From a virus, in the IMG/VR virus record IMGVR_UViG_3300034101_002327, positions 1 to 20,776 of that record: a stretch of 20,776 bases of DNA, one strand, 5' to 3'. A program made the translations under genes and the position numbers. The notes under the pieces were generated by a model, which saw nothing but the letters and a program-made list of their open reading frames with translations, was not told the origin of the DNA and ran no database searches. Shown piece by piece: positions 14,968 through 20,776 of this stretch (position 1 is the first letter of the stretch; the number at the start of each line of letters is the position of its first letter).

Positions 14968-17900
14968 TTTCGGCACGCTACGCCTCGCTGATTGCGTTTG
15001 CTCAGTCTCGTGGCAGCGACTGCGGTCGTGATGCTGACGGCAAGTTTTCCAGCGGCAATAAGTGCGCCGTCGAAGTCGCCGACGTTTCAAAGGCTGCTGG
15101 CTCTATAGCTCCAGTTGCAGCCAGCGCGTCCGTCGGAGCGGCGATCGGCTCCGTGGCGGGCTTGCCCGGAATGGCGATCGGCGGCGCGTTGGGGGCAGTT
15201 TTTGGTGCCGTTCACTCGTATTTCATGAAGAGCCACTCGGAGATGGTGGCAGACGCGCAGAAAACGGTTGGCTTGACCGGCAAACAAGTCGATAGTCTCG
15301 CTCGTGCATTGGGAGCAGGAGATAAGGAAAAAGCCTCTGGCTTTGTTACGACCGCAGACGCGTTTGGAATTTGGGCACCAAACGACGACATCGCTCTCGT
15401 TACTGACTCAAACCCTTTCAACAGAGGCGAGGGTGACGATTCAAGGCATCTTCACTTTGAGCCGACACCAGACACGATGCGATCTGGAGCGGCTGCGACC
15501 GTCGCGGAAAAGGCGGCTTCATCTGTTGGCGCAAAGACTGTGACCGTCTCTTCCCGTGGGCCGATTTCAGCCAAGTCACTGGAAGAAGCTGGATTCAAAA
15601 AGATTGATCATAAATCGCAAATGATGGAGTGGTCTGGAACTTCTGTTTATCAAAAGAACATCGGAGTCAGGCCCAGCAAGCGTGCCTTCTGCCCCACCGG
15701 AGAGGGCAACGGCGTCGACAACTCGTGCGGCTCAGGCCAGTCCTCGCAGTCTTTCCCGAAAGGCTCTCAGAATCTCAGGGACGCCGTCGATTCGGTGACC
15801 CCTGCCCCGGAGCAAGTCTGGGACCGCTCGAAGGGCTTGGCTGAGACTCCTGCCCCTAAGCAGATGGACGACATCGCCAGCGAACAGACGAGCTACTCAG
15901 GTGCCGCACTCACGCCCGAGGCGGAAGCGTCTTACGGATCGCTCGTCGATGAGATCGGCAGGCAGTACGAGGCACTCACCGCCGCCGGGCTGAAGGCACG
16001 AGCATGGCGTGGCGAGGGAGAGCCATACGGCGACCCGCCGGGCAGCACGAAGCCCAACTCGAACAAGATGCGGGAAGAGGTCGCCAAGACTGGCGAGTTC
16101 TCTTTCTTCATGACCGACAAGGGGTTCGGTACTGGTGACGCCACGCCGAATCACCCGATGCTCCGCGAGACGAAGTACAAGACCGCCGACGGCGAGCCGA
16201 TGATCGCGAACGACCTGTTCCGTGTCGTCCACGACATGGTCGCGCACGTGCGAGGCGGCTACTCGTTCTCGACGAACGGCGAATACAACGGGATGCTCAC
16301 GCACGCCTCGACGCTTCCGGAGGCGGCGTGGCCCGCCCTGTTCGCCGAGACGTTCGGCCAGAACGCCGTCTACGAGAAGACGAAGCAGTACGCTCCGCAG
16401 AACGCCTACGCCTCGAAGATCGGCCCGGAGATCATCCGCAGCGAACTGAAGAAGCGGACGAAGAGCAGCCGTGCAAAGAAGGACGACGGCGACGAGCCGC
16501 TGGGATACCAGCACGTCAAGTCGAGGCCGTGGCTGCTCACTGAATCGGCTGAGTCCCGCTCCACCGACTGCGGCCGCGACGACGACGGCCGCTTCGCTTC
16601 CGGAAACAAGTGCGGCGGTCAGGTCGACATGCCGAAAGAAGACCCACGTGGCCGCATGCGGTACGACAACGGCGTTCAGACAGACGCCGCCCGGAAGCTC
16701 TACCAGATGGGGTCGTCCGAGAAGAAGCTAAAGAGTCTCGTTGACTCGATGGGCGGCGATCCGAAGAACACCAAGGTCGACATCAATCCGCCCAGCCTGA
16801 ATATCTCCGTCGCCGACAAAGATGGAAATAAACTCTTCCACGTCGACTTCGAGAACGGCCGGGCGAGGCTCTACCCGGCCAAAGACTTGACCCCGGCCGA
16901 GGCCACGAAGATCATGGACGCCGCCGACGAGGCCTTCGGCGGCAGTAATGCTGACACGAAGATCAAGGTCTTCAGCAAGGCGTCCGACGTTAAGAAGTGG
17001 GAGTCGGAGAACGCTGCCAAGATTAAGAAGTGGGAAGACAAGTACAAGTTCTCGACGCTGCTTCCACCGCACCAGAGGCCGAAGAAGTGGGAGCGGTCGA
17101 TCTCCGAAACACGAGACGGCGACTGTGGACGCACGTCGGACGGAAAGTTCGGCAGCGGAAATAAGTGTCAGGAAGATGCGGCCAACGGCTCCGCAGTGAA
17201 CGGCATGCAAACTCCAGTTTTGTCGCAGCTTCCTAAGAGCCAGCCCGGAGACCCTAAGAGCGATATGTCGTGGCTCTCTCCGTCTGGGGATTTTCATCCT
17301 GTCGAACGAAACCGAGAGGATGGAGGATATAGGACTCACAACAGGTGGGCGTTGGAGAACGGAGTTGAAGGCGGCGAGAAGGAGCTAATGTCTGAAGGCT
17401 GGATGCGAGTTGTCCGGATCGGCGACGACGTTTATGCATCAAGCGATTCCGGAAAGCGAATGACAGACAAGCAAGTGAAAAGCCTGAAAGACCATGCCAT
17501 CTCAAGCGGTCACAAGAAGGCAATTTATGAGCCATACTCCGGGCGGGAAACAACGGTATGGAGTAGTGGGGACCGATCTCTCGACGCCCGCCACGCCAGC
17601 CTGCTCGCTTTCGCTGAGTCTCGCAACTGCGGCCAAGACTCCGACGGCAAGTTCTCCAAGGGCAACACTTGTGCGTCCGGTCTGGCGGCAGACGTCGCCA
17701 CCAACGCGGCAAAGGGCGCAGCCGTCGGCGCGGCGTCGGGGTTCGGAAAGACGTTCACCCCGCAGGGCGCTGCGTCCGGTGCGGCCTACGGCGCGGTCGC
17801 CGGTGCCGTCAAGGGAATCTACGACAACAAGATGCGACCCACGCGAGTGTCGGCACGCATTGAGCGTGTCGGCCTGACGGACGAGAAGGTCGCTCAACTC

Positions 17901-18335
17901 GTGAAGGGTCTGGGCGGCACGAACAAGTCGCTGGCGTCGATGAACGGCAGGAAGGGGCTCACCCTGACGATCCGGGCCAAGGGCGGAAAGGTCTCGCACG
18001 TCGTCGACGTCACCGACAAGAAGGTCTCGATCTACCCGGTGAGCGGCAGGAAAGAGTTGACCGACGACCAGATCGAGAGCATCAAGACGGTCGCCGCCGA
18101 GGTTTCGCCGAAGGAAACAACGGTCGTCGTGAAGACAAACTCACTCAGCTACGCCGCGAGACTTGCCAAGAAGGGCTTTGCCGTGGCGGCAAAAGGCGCG
18201 GGTGCCATCACCGCCACAGCCATCGTTTCCGGGGTTGCACCGTCTGTTCCGGACGCCGTTCTGGGCGTCACTGACTTGGTTTTCGATACGCATTTCACGG
18301 ACTCTTTTTACAGGAAGCCAAATGCAAAGCGGTGA
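14964..18335 (+). CDS. Large modular virion-associated protein with two header types (1123 aa)
   Basis: I do not recognise a single family. Type II headers (CGRDxDGKFxSGNKC) lie at residues 20, 536, 721 and 889, and a type I header at 240. Residues 48-86 are a glycine-zipper segment (SVGAAIGSVAGLPGMAIGGA and on). Residues about 300-500 contain NDLFRVVHDMVAHVRGGYSF, HASTLPEAAWPALFAETFGQ and N467; this matches a conserved domain of phage polyvalent proteins (NDLFRxVHDxxxHxxxG, H, ETxGQN) of unknown activity. Residues about 745-880 hold SWLSPSGDFHPV, THNRWALENG and EGWMRVVRIGDD, a small phage domain type. A second glycine zipper begins at about 908, and a final hydrophobic stretch lies near 1095. 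The N-terminus ARYASLIAFAQSR is echoed at about 875 as ARHASLLAFAESR, so two once-separate proteins may be fused. AAGGA at 14950-14954 and the ATGA overlap set the start. Confidence 0.8.
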   Translation: MISARYASLIAFAQSRGSDCGRDADGKFSSGNKCAVEVADVSKAAGSIAPVAASASVGAAIGSVAGLPGMAIGGALGAVFGAVHSYFMKSHSEMVADAQKTVGLTGKQVDSLARALGAGDKEKASGFVTTADAFGIWAPNDDIALVTDSNPFNRGEGDDSRHLHFEPTPDTMRSGAAATVAEKAASSVGAKTVTVSSRGPISAKSLEEAGFKKIDHKSQMMEWSGTSVYQKNIGVRPSKRAFCPTGEGNGVDNSCGSGQSSQSFPKGSQNLRDAVDSVTPAPEQVWDRSKGLAETPAPKQMDDIASEQTSYSGAALTPEAEASYGSLVDEIGRQYEALTAAGLKARAWRGEGEPYGDPPGSTKPNSNKMREEVAKTGEFSFFMTDKGFGTGDATPNHPMLRETKYKTADGEPMIANDLFRVVHDMVAHVRGGYSFSTNGEYNGMLTHASTLPEAAWPALFAETFGQNAVYEKTKQYAPQNAYASKIGPEIIRSELKKRTKSSRAKKDDGDEPLGYQHVKSRPWLLTESAESRSTDCGRDDDGRFASGNKCGGQVDMPKEDPRGRMRYDNGVQTDAARKLYQMGSSEKKLKSLVDSMGGDPKNTKVDINPPSLNISVADKDGNKLFHVDFENGRARLYPAKDLTPAEATKIMDAADEAFGGSNADTKIKVFSKASDVKKWESENAAKIKKWEDKYKFSTLLPPHQRPKKWERSISETRDGDCGRTSDGKFGSGNKCQEDAANGSAVNGMQTPVLSQLPKSQPGDPKSDMSWLSPSGDFHPVERNREDGGYRTHNRWALENGVEGGEKELMSEGWMRVVRIGDDVYASSDSGKRMTDKQVKSLKDHAISSGHKKAIYEPYSGRETTVWSSGDRSLDARHASLLAFAESRNCGQDSDGKFSKGNTCASGLAADVATNAAKGAAVGAASGFGKTFTPQGAASGAAYGAVAGAVKGIYDNKMRPTRVSARIERVGLTDEKVAQLVKGLGGTNKSLASMNGRKGLTLTIRAKGGKVSHVVDVTDKKVSIYPVSGRKELTDDQIESIKTVAAEVSPKETTVVVKTNSLSYAARLAKKGFAVAAKGAGAITATAIVSGVAPSVPDAVLGVTDLVFDTHFTDSFYRKPNAKR
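15009..15065 (+). repeat. Type II two-Cys header, copy a
   Basis: Residues 16-34 read RGSDCGRDADGKFSSGNKC (Cys 20 and 34). It follows the opening helix ASLIAFAQS of the 1123-aa protein. Confidence 0.85.
15681..15731 (+). repeat. Type I two-Cys header, copy 9
   Basis: Residues 240-256 of the 1123-aa protein read RAFCPTGEGNGVDNSCG (Cys 243 and 255). It is the only type I copy in this protein and leads into the NDLFR/GQN module. Confidence 0.9.
16557..16613 (+). repeat. Type II two-Cys header, copy c
   Basis: Residues 532-550 read RSTDCGRDDDGRFASGNKC, preceded by SAES. Confidence 0.85.
17112..17168 (+). repeat. Type II two-Cys header, copy d
   Basis: Residues 717-735 read RDGDCGRTSDGKFGSGNKC, preceded by SISET. 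Confidence 0.85.
17622..17672 (+). repeat. Type II two-Cys header, copy e
   Basis: Residues 887-903 read RNCGQDSDGKFSKGNTC, preceded by ASLLAFAES, which repeats the N-terminal helix of the same protein. Confidence 0.85.
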
Positions 18336-18507
18336 TAGGTGCCCGTGTGCAGGATGCACCGGCAGGATGATCACTCGAAGCAGCCGCCAGAGCGGCGACC
18401 TTCAGGTTCGGTATCTGCGTTGCCAAGTGTGCGGCCGTCAGGACCGCTCCATCGTTGCCGCAAACGACGTGCGGTCGATTTGCTGGCGTCGTGCCGCTCC
18501 CAAATAG
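18322..18507 (+). CDS. Small zinc-ribbon protein, Ogr/Delta-like
   Basis: This 61-aa protein contains CPCAGCTGRMITRSSR, then a strand-like LQVRYLRCQVCGRQD. The CxxC…CxxC arrangement with RSSR between resembles the Ogr/Delta zinc-finger family, which activates late genes in P2/P4-type phages. The match is by pattern only, so a transcription role is inference. AGGA at 18312-18315 is 6 bases before ATG 18322. The start overlaps the preceding gene by 14 bases. A terminator begins at the stop codon. The next gene is the major capsid gene, so a control role there is conceivable. Confidence 0.65.
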   Translation: MQSGDRCPCAGCTGRMITRSSRQSGDLQVRYLRCQVCGRQDRSIVAANDVRSICWRRAAPK

Positions 18508-18531
18508 TGTTGTACCGTACAACACTTTTTT
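18506..18531 (+). terminator. Rho-independent terminator after zinc-ribbon gene
   Basis: AGTGTTGTAC (18506-18515) and GTACAACACT (18517-18526) are perfect complements separated by one C, followed by a T-run to 18531. The innermost pairs would open as the loop. It closes the portal-to-zinc-ribbon transcript and isolates the capsid gene. Confidence 0.8.
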
Positions 18532-18550
18532 GACCCTCATCTTCAGGGTC
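18532..18550 (+). promoter_or_regulatory. Short dyad in the capsid gene leader
   Basis: GACCCT (18532-18537) pairs with AGGGTC (18545-18550) around CATCTTC. It lies directly after the terminator. It may be an operator or a leader hairpin. No clear -35/-10 pair is visible nearby. Confidence 0.4.
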
Positions 18551-18567
18551 TTCGTGTTTTGCTCTTA

Positions 18568-18611
18568 GGTTGAACGTGTCGCCATGCACTGCGTGGCCGC
18601 ATCGTTCAACC
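18568..18611 (+). promoter_or_regulatory. Long-range hairpin upstream of the capsid gene
   Basis: GGTTGAACG (18568-18576) is a perfect complement of CGTTCAACC (18603-18611), enclosing 26 bases in which GCCA (18581-18584) and TGGC (18594-18597) can also pair. The 3' arm ends about 7 bases before the AAGGA ribosome site of the capsid gene. A 10-codon frame, ATG 18584 to TAG 18616 (MHCVAASFNH), crosses the 3' arm, so its translation would melt the hairpin. This suggests control of capsid translation or mRNA stability. Function is inferred. Confidence 0.5.
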
Positions 18612-18631
18612 ACTAGCAAGGAACACGAAGC

Positions 18632-20092
18632 ATGGAAGCCTCGGCCAAGGTTAAGAAGCTCCTCGACGAACTCGCCGCCGTCCTCGCAGAGATGGGCGCG
18701 GTTCAGGAGACCGACACCGAGACCGCCGACCAGAACGAAGAAATGGTCGAGGCGAATGGCATGGATCACGCCGCCGCCGACAAGGACACCGACGAGGTCG
18801 AGGACACTCAGGAAGTCGAAGGCGAGAAGCAGAAGAAGCTTCGTTGCCTGTGCGAGCGTGCCGAGAAGCTCCGCGACCAGATCACCTTCTACGAGTCGGT
18901 CGCCGCGAAGGAGTTGGAACTCCGGGCGGTCCTCGACAAGTCCACCCCCGCCAAGATCGAAACCCGCAACGCCAAGGAGACGTCCGTGAAGATTTCCCCC
19001 ATTGCCCTCCCCGGCGCAGGCCGACTGAAGAACTTCCGTGGCCCCAACGCCGAGGAGCGGGCCTACCGCGCCGGCCAGTTCTTCCGGGCGACCCTCCTGA
19101 AGGACTCCGAGGCCCAGCGTTGGTGCAGCGACCACGGCGTGGCCGAGTCGCGTGCCCTGAATGAGGGCATCAACGCTCAGGGCGGCATCTTCGTGAACGA
19201 GGAAATCCTCAACGAGATCATCGTCCTCGTCGAAGAGTTCGGCGCGTTCCCGTCCAACGCCCGGAACATCAACATGAAGTCGGACACGCTCATCATCCCC
19301 CGGCGGGTTGGAGGCCTGAAGGCCTATTTTGTCGGGGAAAACACGAGCGTGCAGGAATCCGACGCCGCGTGGGATCGCGTGCAGCTTGTCGCCAAGAAGG
19401 CTGCGGTTGCCAGTCGCATCTCTTCCGAGATTCTGGAAGACTCGTCCGTTCTGAACTTGGCTGATTATTTGACGGGCGAAGTGTCGCGAGCCATCGCGGA
19501 ACTCGTCGACGTGTGTGCGTTCGTCGGCAACGGCAGCGGCGACCACGGCGGTATCGTCGGCGTCGTGAACAAGATCACCGACGGCACCCACGCCGCCGGC
19601 GTGGTCACGTCTGGCAGCGGCGAGACTGGTGCGTCGAGCCTGAAGCTCGACTCGCTGATCGCGCTGGCTGGCCGGCTTCCCCTCTATGCCCGGTCGAACG
19701 CCAAGTTTTACGTGAATCCGGCCGTGTTCGCGGCCAGCGTGCAGCGTCTGGGCCTCGTCAACAACGTCGGCATCGCTGGCGGCAACACGCCTGCCACCGT
19801 GTCGGCTGGTGCCGAGATGCGTCTGCTCGGATATCCGGTGGTCTTCGTGCATACGCTTTCCAACGTGGTCGGTGCCGACCCCGGCGTCGTCAAGTTCCTC
19901 TTCGGCGACCTGTCGCTGTCGAGCTACTACGCGACCCGCCGTGGCCTGACGATCAAGCAGTCCACGGAACGCTACGCGGAGCTTGACCAGACGCTCCTCG
20001 TGTCCACGATGCGGTTTGACGCGGTGACGGCGGACTGCGGTGACGCGAACCGTGCCGGTCCGATCGTGGCTCTGAAGACTGCGGCCTCGTGA
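18632..20092 (+). CDS. Major capsid protein, HK97 fold
   Basis: This 486-aa protein has an acidic, helical N-terminal part (residues about 1-125: MEASAKVKKLLDELAAVLAE, then EVEGEKQKK). It resembles the delta/scaffold domain that prohead proteases remove. The HK97-type capsid core starts near 176: LNEGINAQGGIFVNEEILNE, PRRVGGLKAYFVGENTSVQE, SRISSEILEDSSVLNLADYL, FVGNGSGDHGGIVGVVN and GYPVVFVHTLSN. Mature subunits form the icosahedral shell. The protease two genes upstream is the likely maturation enzyme. AAGGA at 18619-18623 lies 8 bases before ATG 18632. It probably has its own transcript because a terminator and a structured leader precede it. Confidence 0.92.
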   Translation: MEASAKVKKLLDELAAVLAEMGAVQETDTETADQNEEMVEANGMDHAAADKDTDEVEDTQEVEGEKQKKLRCLCERAEKLRDQITFYESVAAKELELRAVLDKSTPAKIETRNAKETSVKISPIALPGAGRLKNFRGPNAEERAYRAGQFFRATLLKDSEAQRWCSDHGVAESRALNEGINAQGGIFVNEEILNEIIVLVEEFGAFPSNARNINMKSDTLIIPRRVGGLKAYFVGENTSVQESDAAWDRVQLVAKKAAVASRISSEILEDSSVLNLADYLTGEVSRAIAELVDVCAFVGNGSGDHGGIVGVVNKITDGTHAAGVVTSGSGETGASSLKLDSLIALAGRLPLYARSNAKFYVNPAVFAASVQRLGLVNNVGIAGGNTPATVSAGAEMRLLGYPVVFVHTLSNVVGADPGVVKFLFGDLSLSSYYATRRGLTIKQSTERYAELDQTLLVSTMRFDAVTADCGDANRAGPIVALKTAAS

Positions 20093-20140
20093 TAGTACGG
20101 AAACACTTTCCCTCAACCCTCCTTTACAAGGATTTAGATC

Positions 20141-20599
20141 GTGAATCATATCGAAGGTACGAAGACGGTTGCGAAGGTTTCCGTGGCTGTGGCCGCGAAT
20201 GCCACTCATTCGCATGAGATCGACACGCTCGGTGCGGACTACGCGAGCATCGACGTGGTGTTCTCGGCGTTCACCGCTGCCACGACCAGCTACGCCAGCG
20301 TGCTGAAGCTCCAGCAGTCGGACACGGCTGGCAGCGGTCAGGCTGACGTGAGCGGCTACACCATCACCGCCGGCGGCGGCGCGACGACTGGCGGCACGGG
20401 TGCCGTGGCTCGCTTCAACGTCGACATGCGTGGCAAGAAGCGTTACCTGACGGTCGTCGCGACCCCGGGCAACCCCGCCACGATCTCGACGGTGGCTCGC
20501 CTGAGCAAGCTCGAAGACATGCCGATCACGGCTGCGGCAATGGGCGTCAATGACGTCGTGCCGTCGGTCACGGTCAACAAGCAGTTCCAGACCTACTAG
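20141..20599 (+). CDS. Probable head decoration/stabilisation protein
   Basis: This 152-aa protein is rich in Ala, Thr, Ser and Val, with beta-strand character: GTKTVAKVSVAVAANATHSH, YASIDVVFSAFTAATTSYAS, VLKLQQSDTAGSGQADVSGY and RFNVDMRGKKRYLTVVATPG. Small proteins with the pattern 'VLKLQxSD…ISGY' are found directly after the capsid gene in many phages and are annotated as structural. Position and composition suggest a decoration or head-completion protein, but no catalytic or diagnostic motif is present. Start GTG 20141 is supported by AAGGA at 20128-20132 with 8-base spacing. Confidence 0.6.
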   Translation: MNHIEGTKTVAKVSVAVAANATHSHEIDTLGADYASIDVVFSAFTAATTSYASVLKLQQSDTAGSGQADVSGYTITAGGGATTGGTGAVARFNVDMRGKKRYLTVVATPGNPATISTVARLSKLEDMPITAAAMGVNDVVPSVTVNKQFQTY

Positions 20600-20617
20600 G
20601 CCAAGGACGGCCGCGAC

Positions 20618-20631
20618 GGGCAGGGATGCCC
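20618..20631 (+). other. Short hairpin after the decoration gene
   Basis: GGGCA (20618-20622) pairs with TGCCC (20627-20631) around GGGA. Only CCTATTTTC follows, so it is at best a weak terminator or pausing site. Confidence 0.3.
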
Positions 20632-20669
20632 AAGCCTATTTTCACTCTAGGAGGGGCTTGGAGTGTCGG

Positions 20670-20776
20670 ATGCGGATTCTCGTCGGTAATGTCGAGCATG
20701 ATGTGAAAGTCGCGGCGTGCCTAAGCATGCCGCGACTTGCTTTTACGGACAACTTCTTCACGGTCACCAGCACGTT
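20670..20776 (+). CDS. 5' end of a further phage gene (partial, runs off window)
   Basis: The frame begins MRILVGNVEHDVKVAACLSM, then PRLAFTDNFFTVTST, and is open to the window end. The opening and the PRLAFTDNFF segment look like genuine protein and faintly recall phage proteins with a glycosyltransferase-like start, but I cannot assign a family from 35 residues. AGGAGGGG at 20649-20656 is a strong ribosome site. Its distance to ATG 20670 is longish (13 bases) and to an in-frame TTG at 20658 very short, so the exact start is open. A strong hairpin lies within the coding sequence. Confidence 0.5.
   Translation, partial: MRILVGNVEHDVKVAACLSMPRLAFTDNFFTVTST
20707..20744 (+). terminator. Terminator-like hairpin inside the last reading frame
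   Basis: AAGTCGCGGCGTGC (20707-20720) pairs with GCATGCCGCGACTT (20725-20738) over 14 bp with one G-U, loop CTAA, followed by GCTTTT. By form this is a strong intrinsic terminator, yet it sits about 13 codons into an open frame. It may end the capsid transcript, attenuate the next gene, or show that the frame is not a gene. Confidence 0.6.

Noticed and set aside
6225-17672. CRISPR-like or tandem DNA repeats
   Set aside because: Repeat spacing is hundreds of bases, copies differ at synonymous sites, and all lie in frame within genes. They are protein motifs.
18371-20215. Long minus-strand open frame opposite the capsid gene
   Set aside because: It is the shadow of a GC-rich, strongly coding + strand gene. 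Its translation is rich in Arg/His/Val/Gly with no domain, and no minus-strand ribosome site is evident.
1-20776. tRNA or rRNA genes
   Set aside because: I saw no cloverleaf with a TTCGA/TTCAA arm or any rRNA segment in the stretches outside genes.

Overview
The window is a structural and packaging block of a tailed double-stranded DNA phage or prophage (Caudoviricetes, HK97-type head). All convincing genes lie on the + strand, most overlap by 4 to 14 bases, and the DNA is GC-rich except for one AT-richer gap. Nothing here fixes the host. GC-rich codon use and strong AAGGAGG-type ribosome sites show only that it is a bacterial phage.

Layout. Positions 1-1300 hold the end of an upstream gene, a glycine-rich tail protein, a small phage protein of the NYAGIGY type and a tiny Cys-rich DUF5522-like protein. 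Positions 1280-1823 hold a small membrane protein, an HNH endonuclease and a terminator. Positions 1803-2278 are mostly non-coding and contain a 147-base element bounded by 15-bp inverted repeats. Next come the small terminase subunit (2279-2758) and the large terminase (2703-4773). The large terminase is interrupted twice: by a 132-residue mini-intein with class 3 hallmarks in the Walker A motif, and by a 52-base hairpin insertion just after Walker B that puts the nuclease half in the +1 frame.

Positions 4770-18335 are the most unusual part. They hold three very long genes: an HK97 portal extended to 2670 aa, a prohead protease with extra domains at both ends (732 aa), and a 1123-aa protein. 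All three are built from different modules, each introduced by a short two-cysteine header. There are nine copies of a type I header (R-G-F-C-P-T-G-E-G-G-G-I-D-N-S-C-G and variants) and four of a type II header (C-G-R-D-x-D-G-K-F-x-S-G-N-K-C). Several modules resemble domains of the phage 'large polyvalent proteins' thought to be injected with DNA. One module type with WPxxGFD and WWxxNG motifs occurs four times. A 68-codon gene with a perfect ribosome site is overprinted in another frame of the portal gene.

Positions 18322-20776 hold a zinc-ribbon protein, a strong terminator, a hairpin-rich leader, the major capsid protein, a likely head decoration protein, and the start of a further gene that carries a terminator-like hairpin in its coding region.

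Together: HNH plus TerS/TerL package DNA through the portal; the protease matures a capsid of HK97 fold; and the header-linked modules look like cargo built into portal- and protease-linked polypeptides. The cargo idea is inference.
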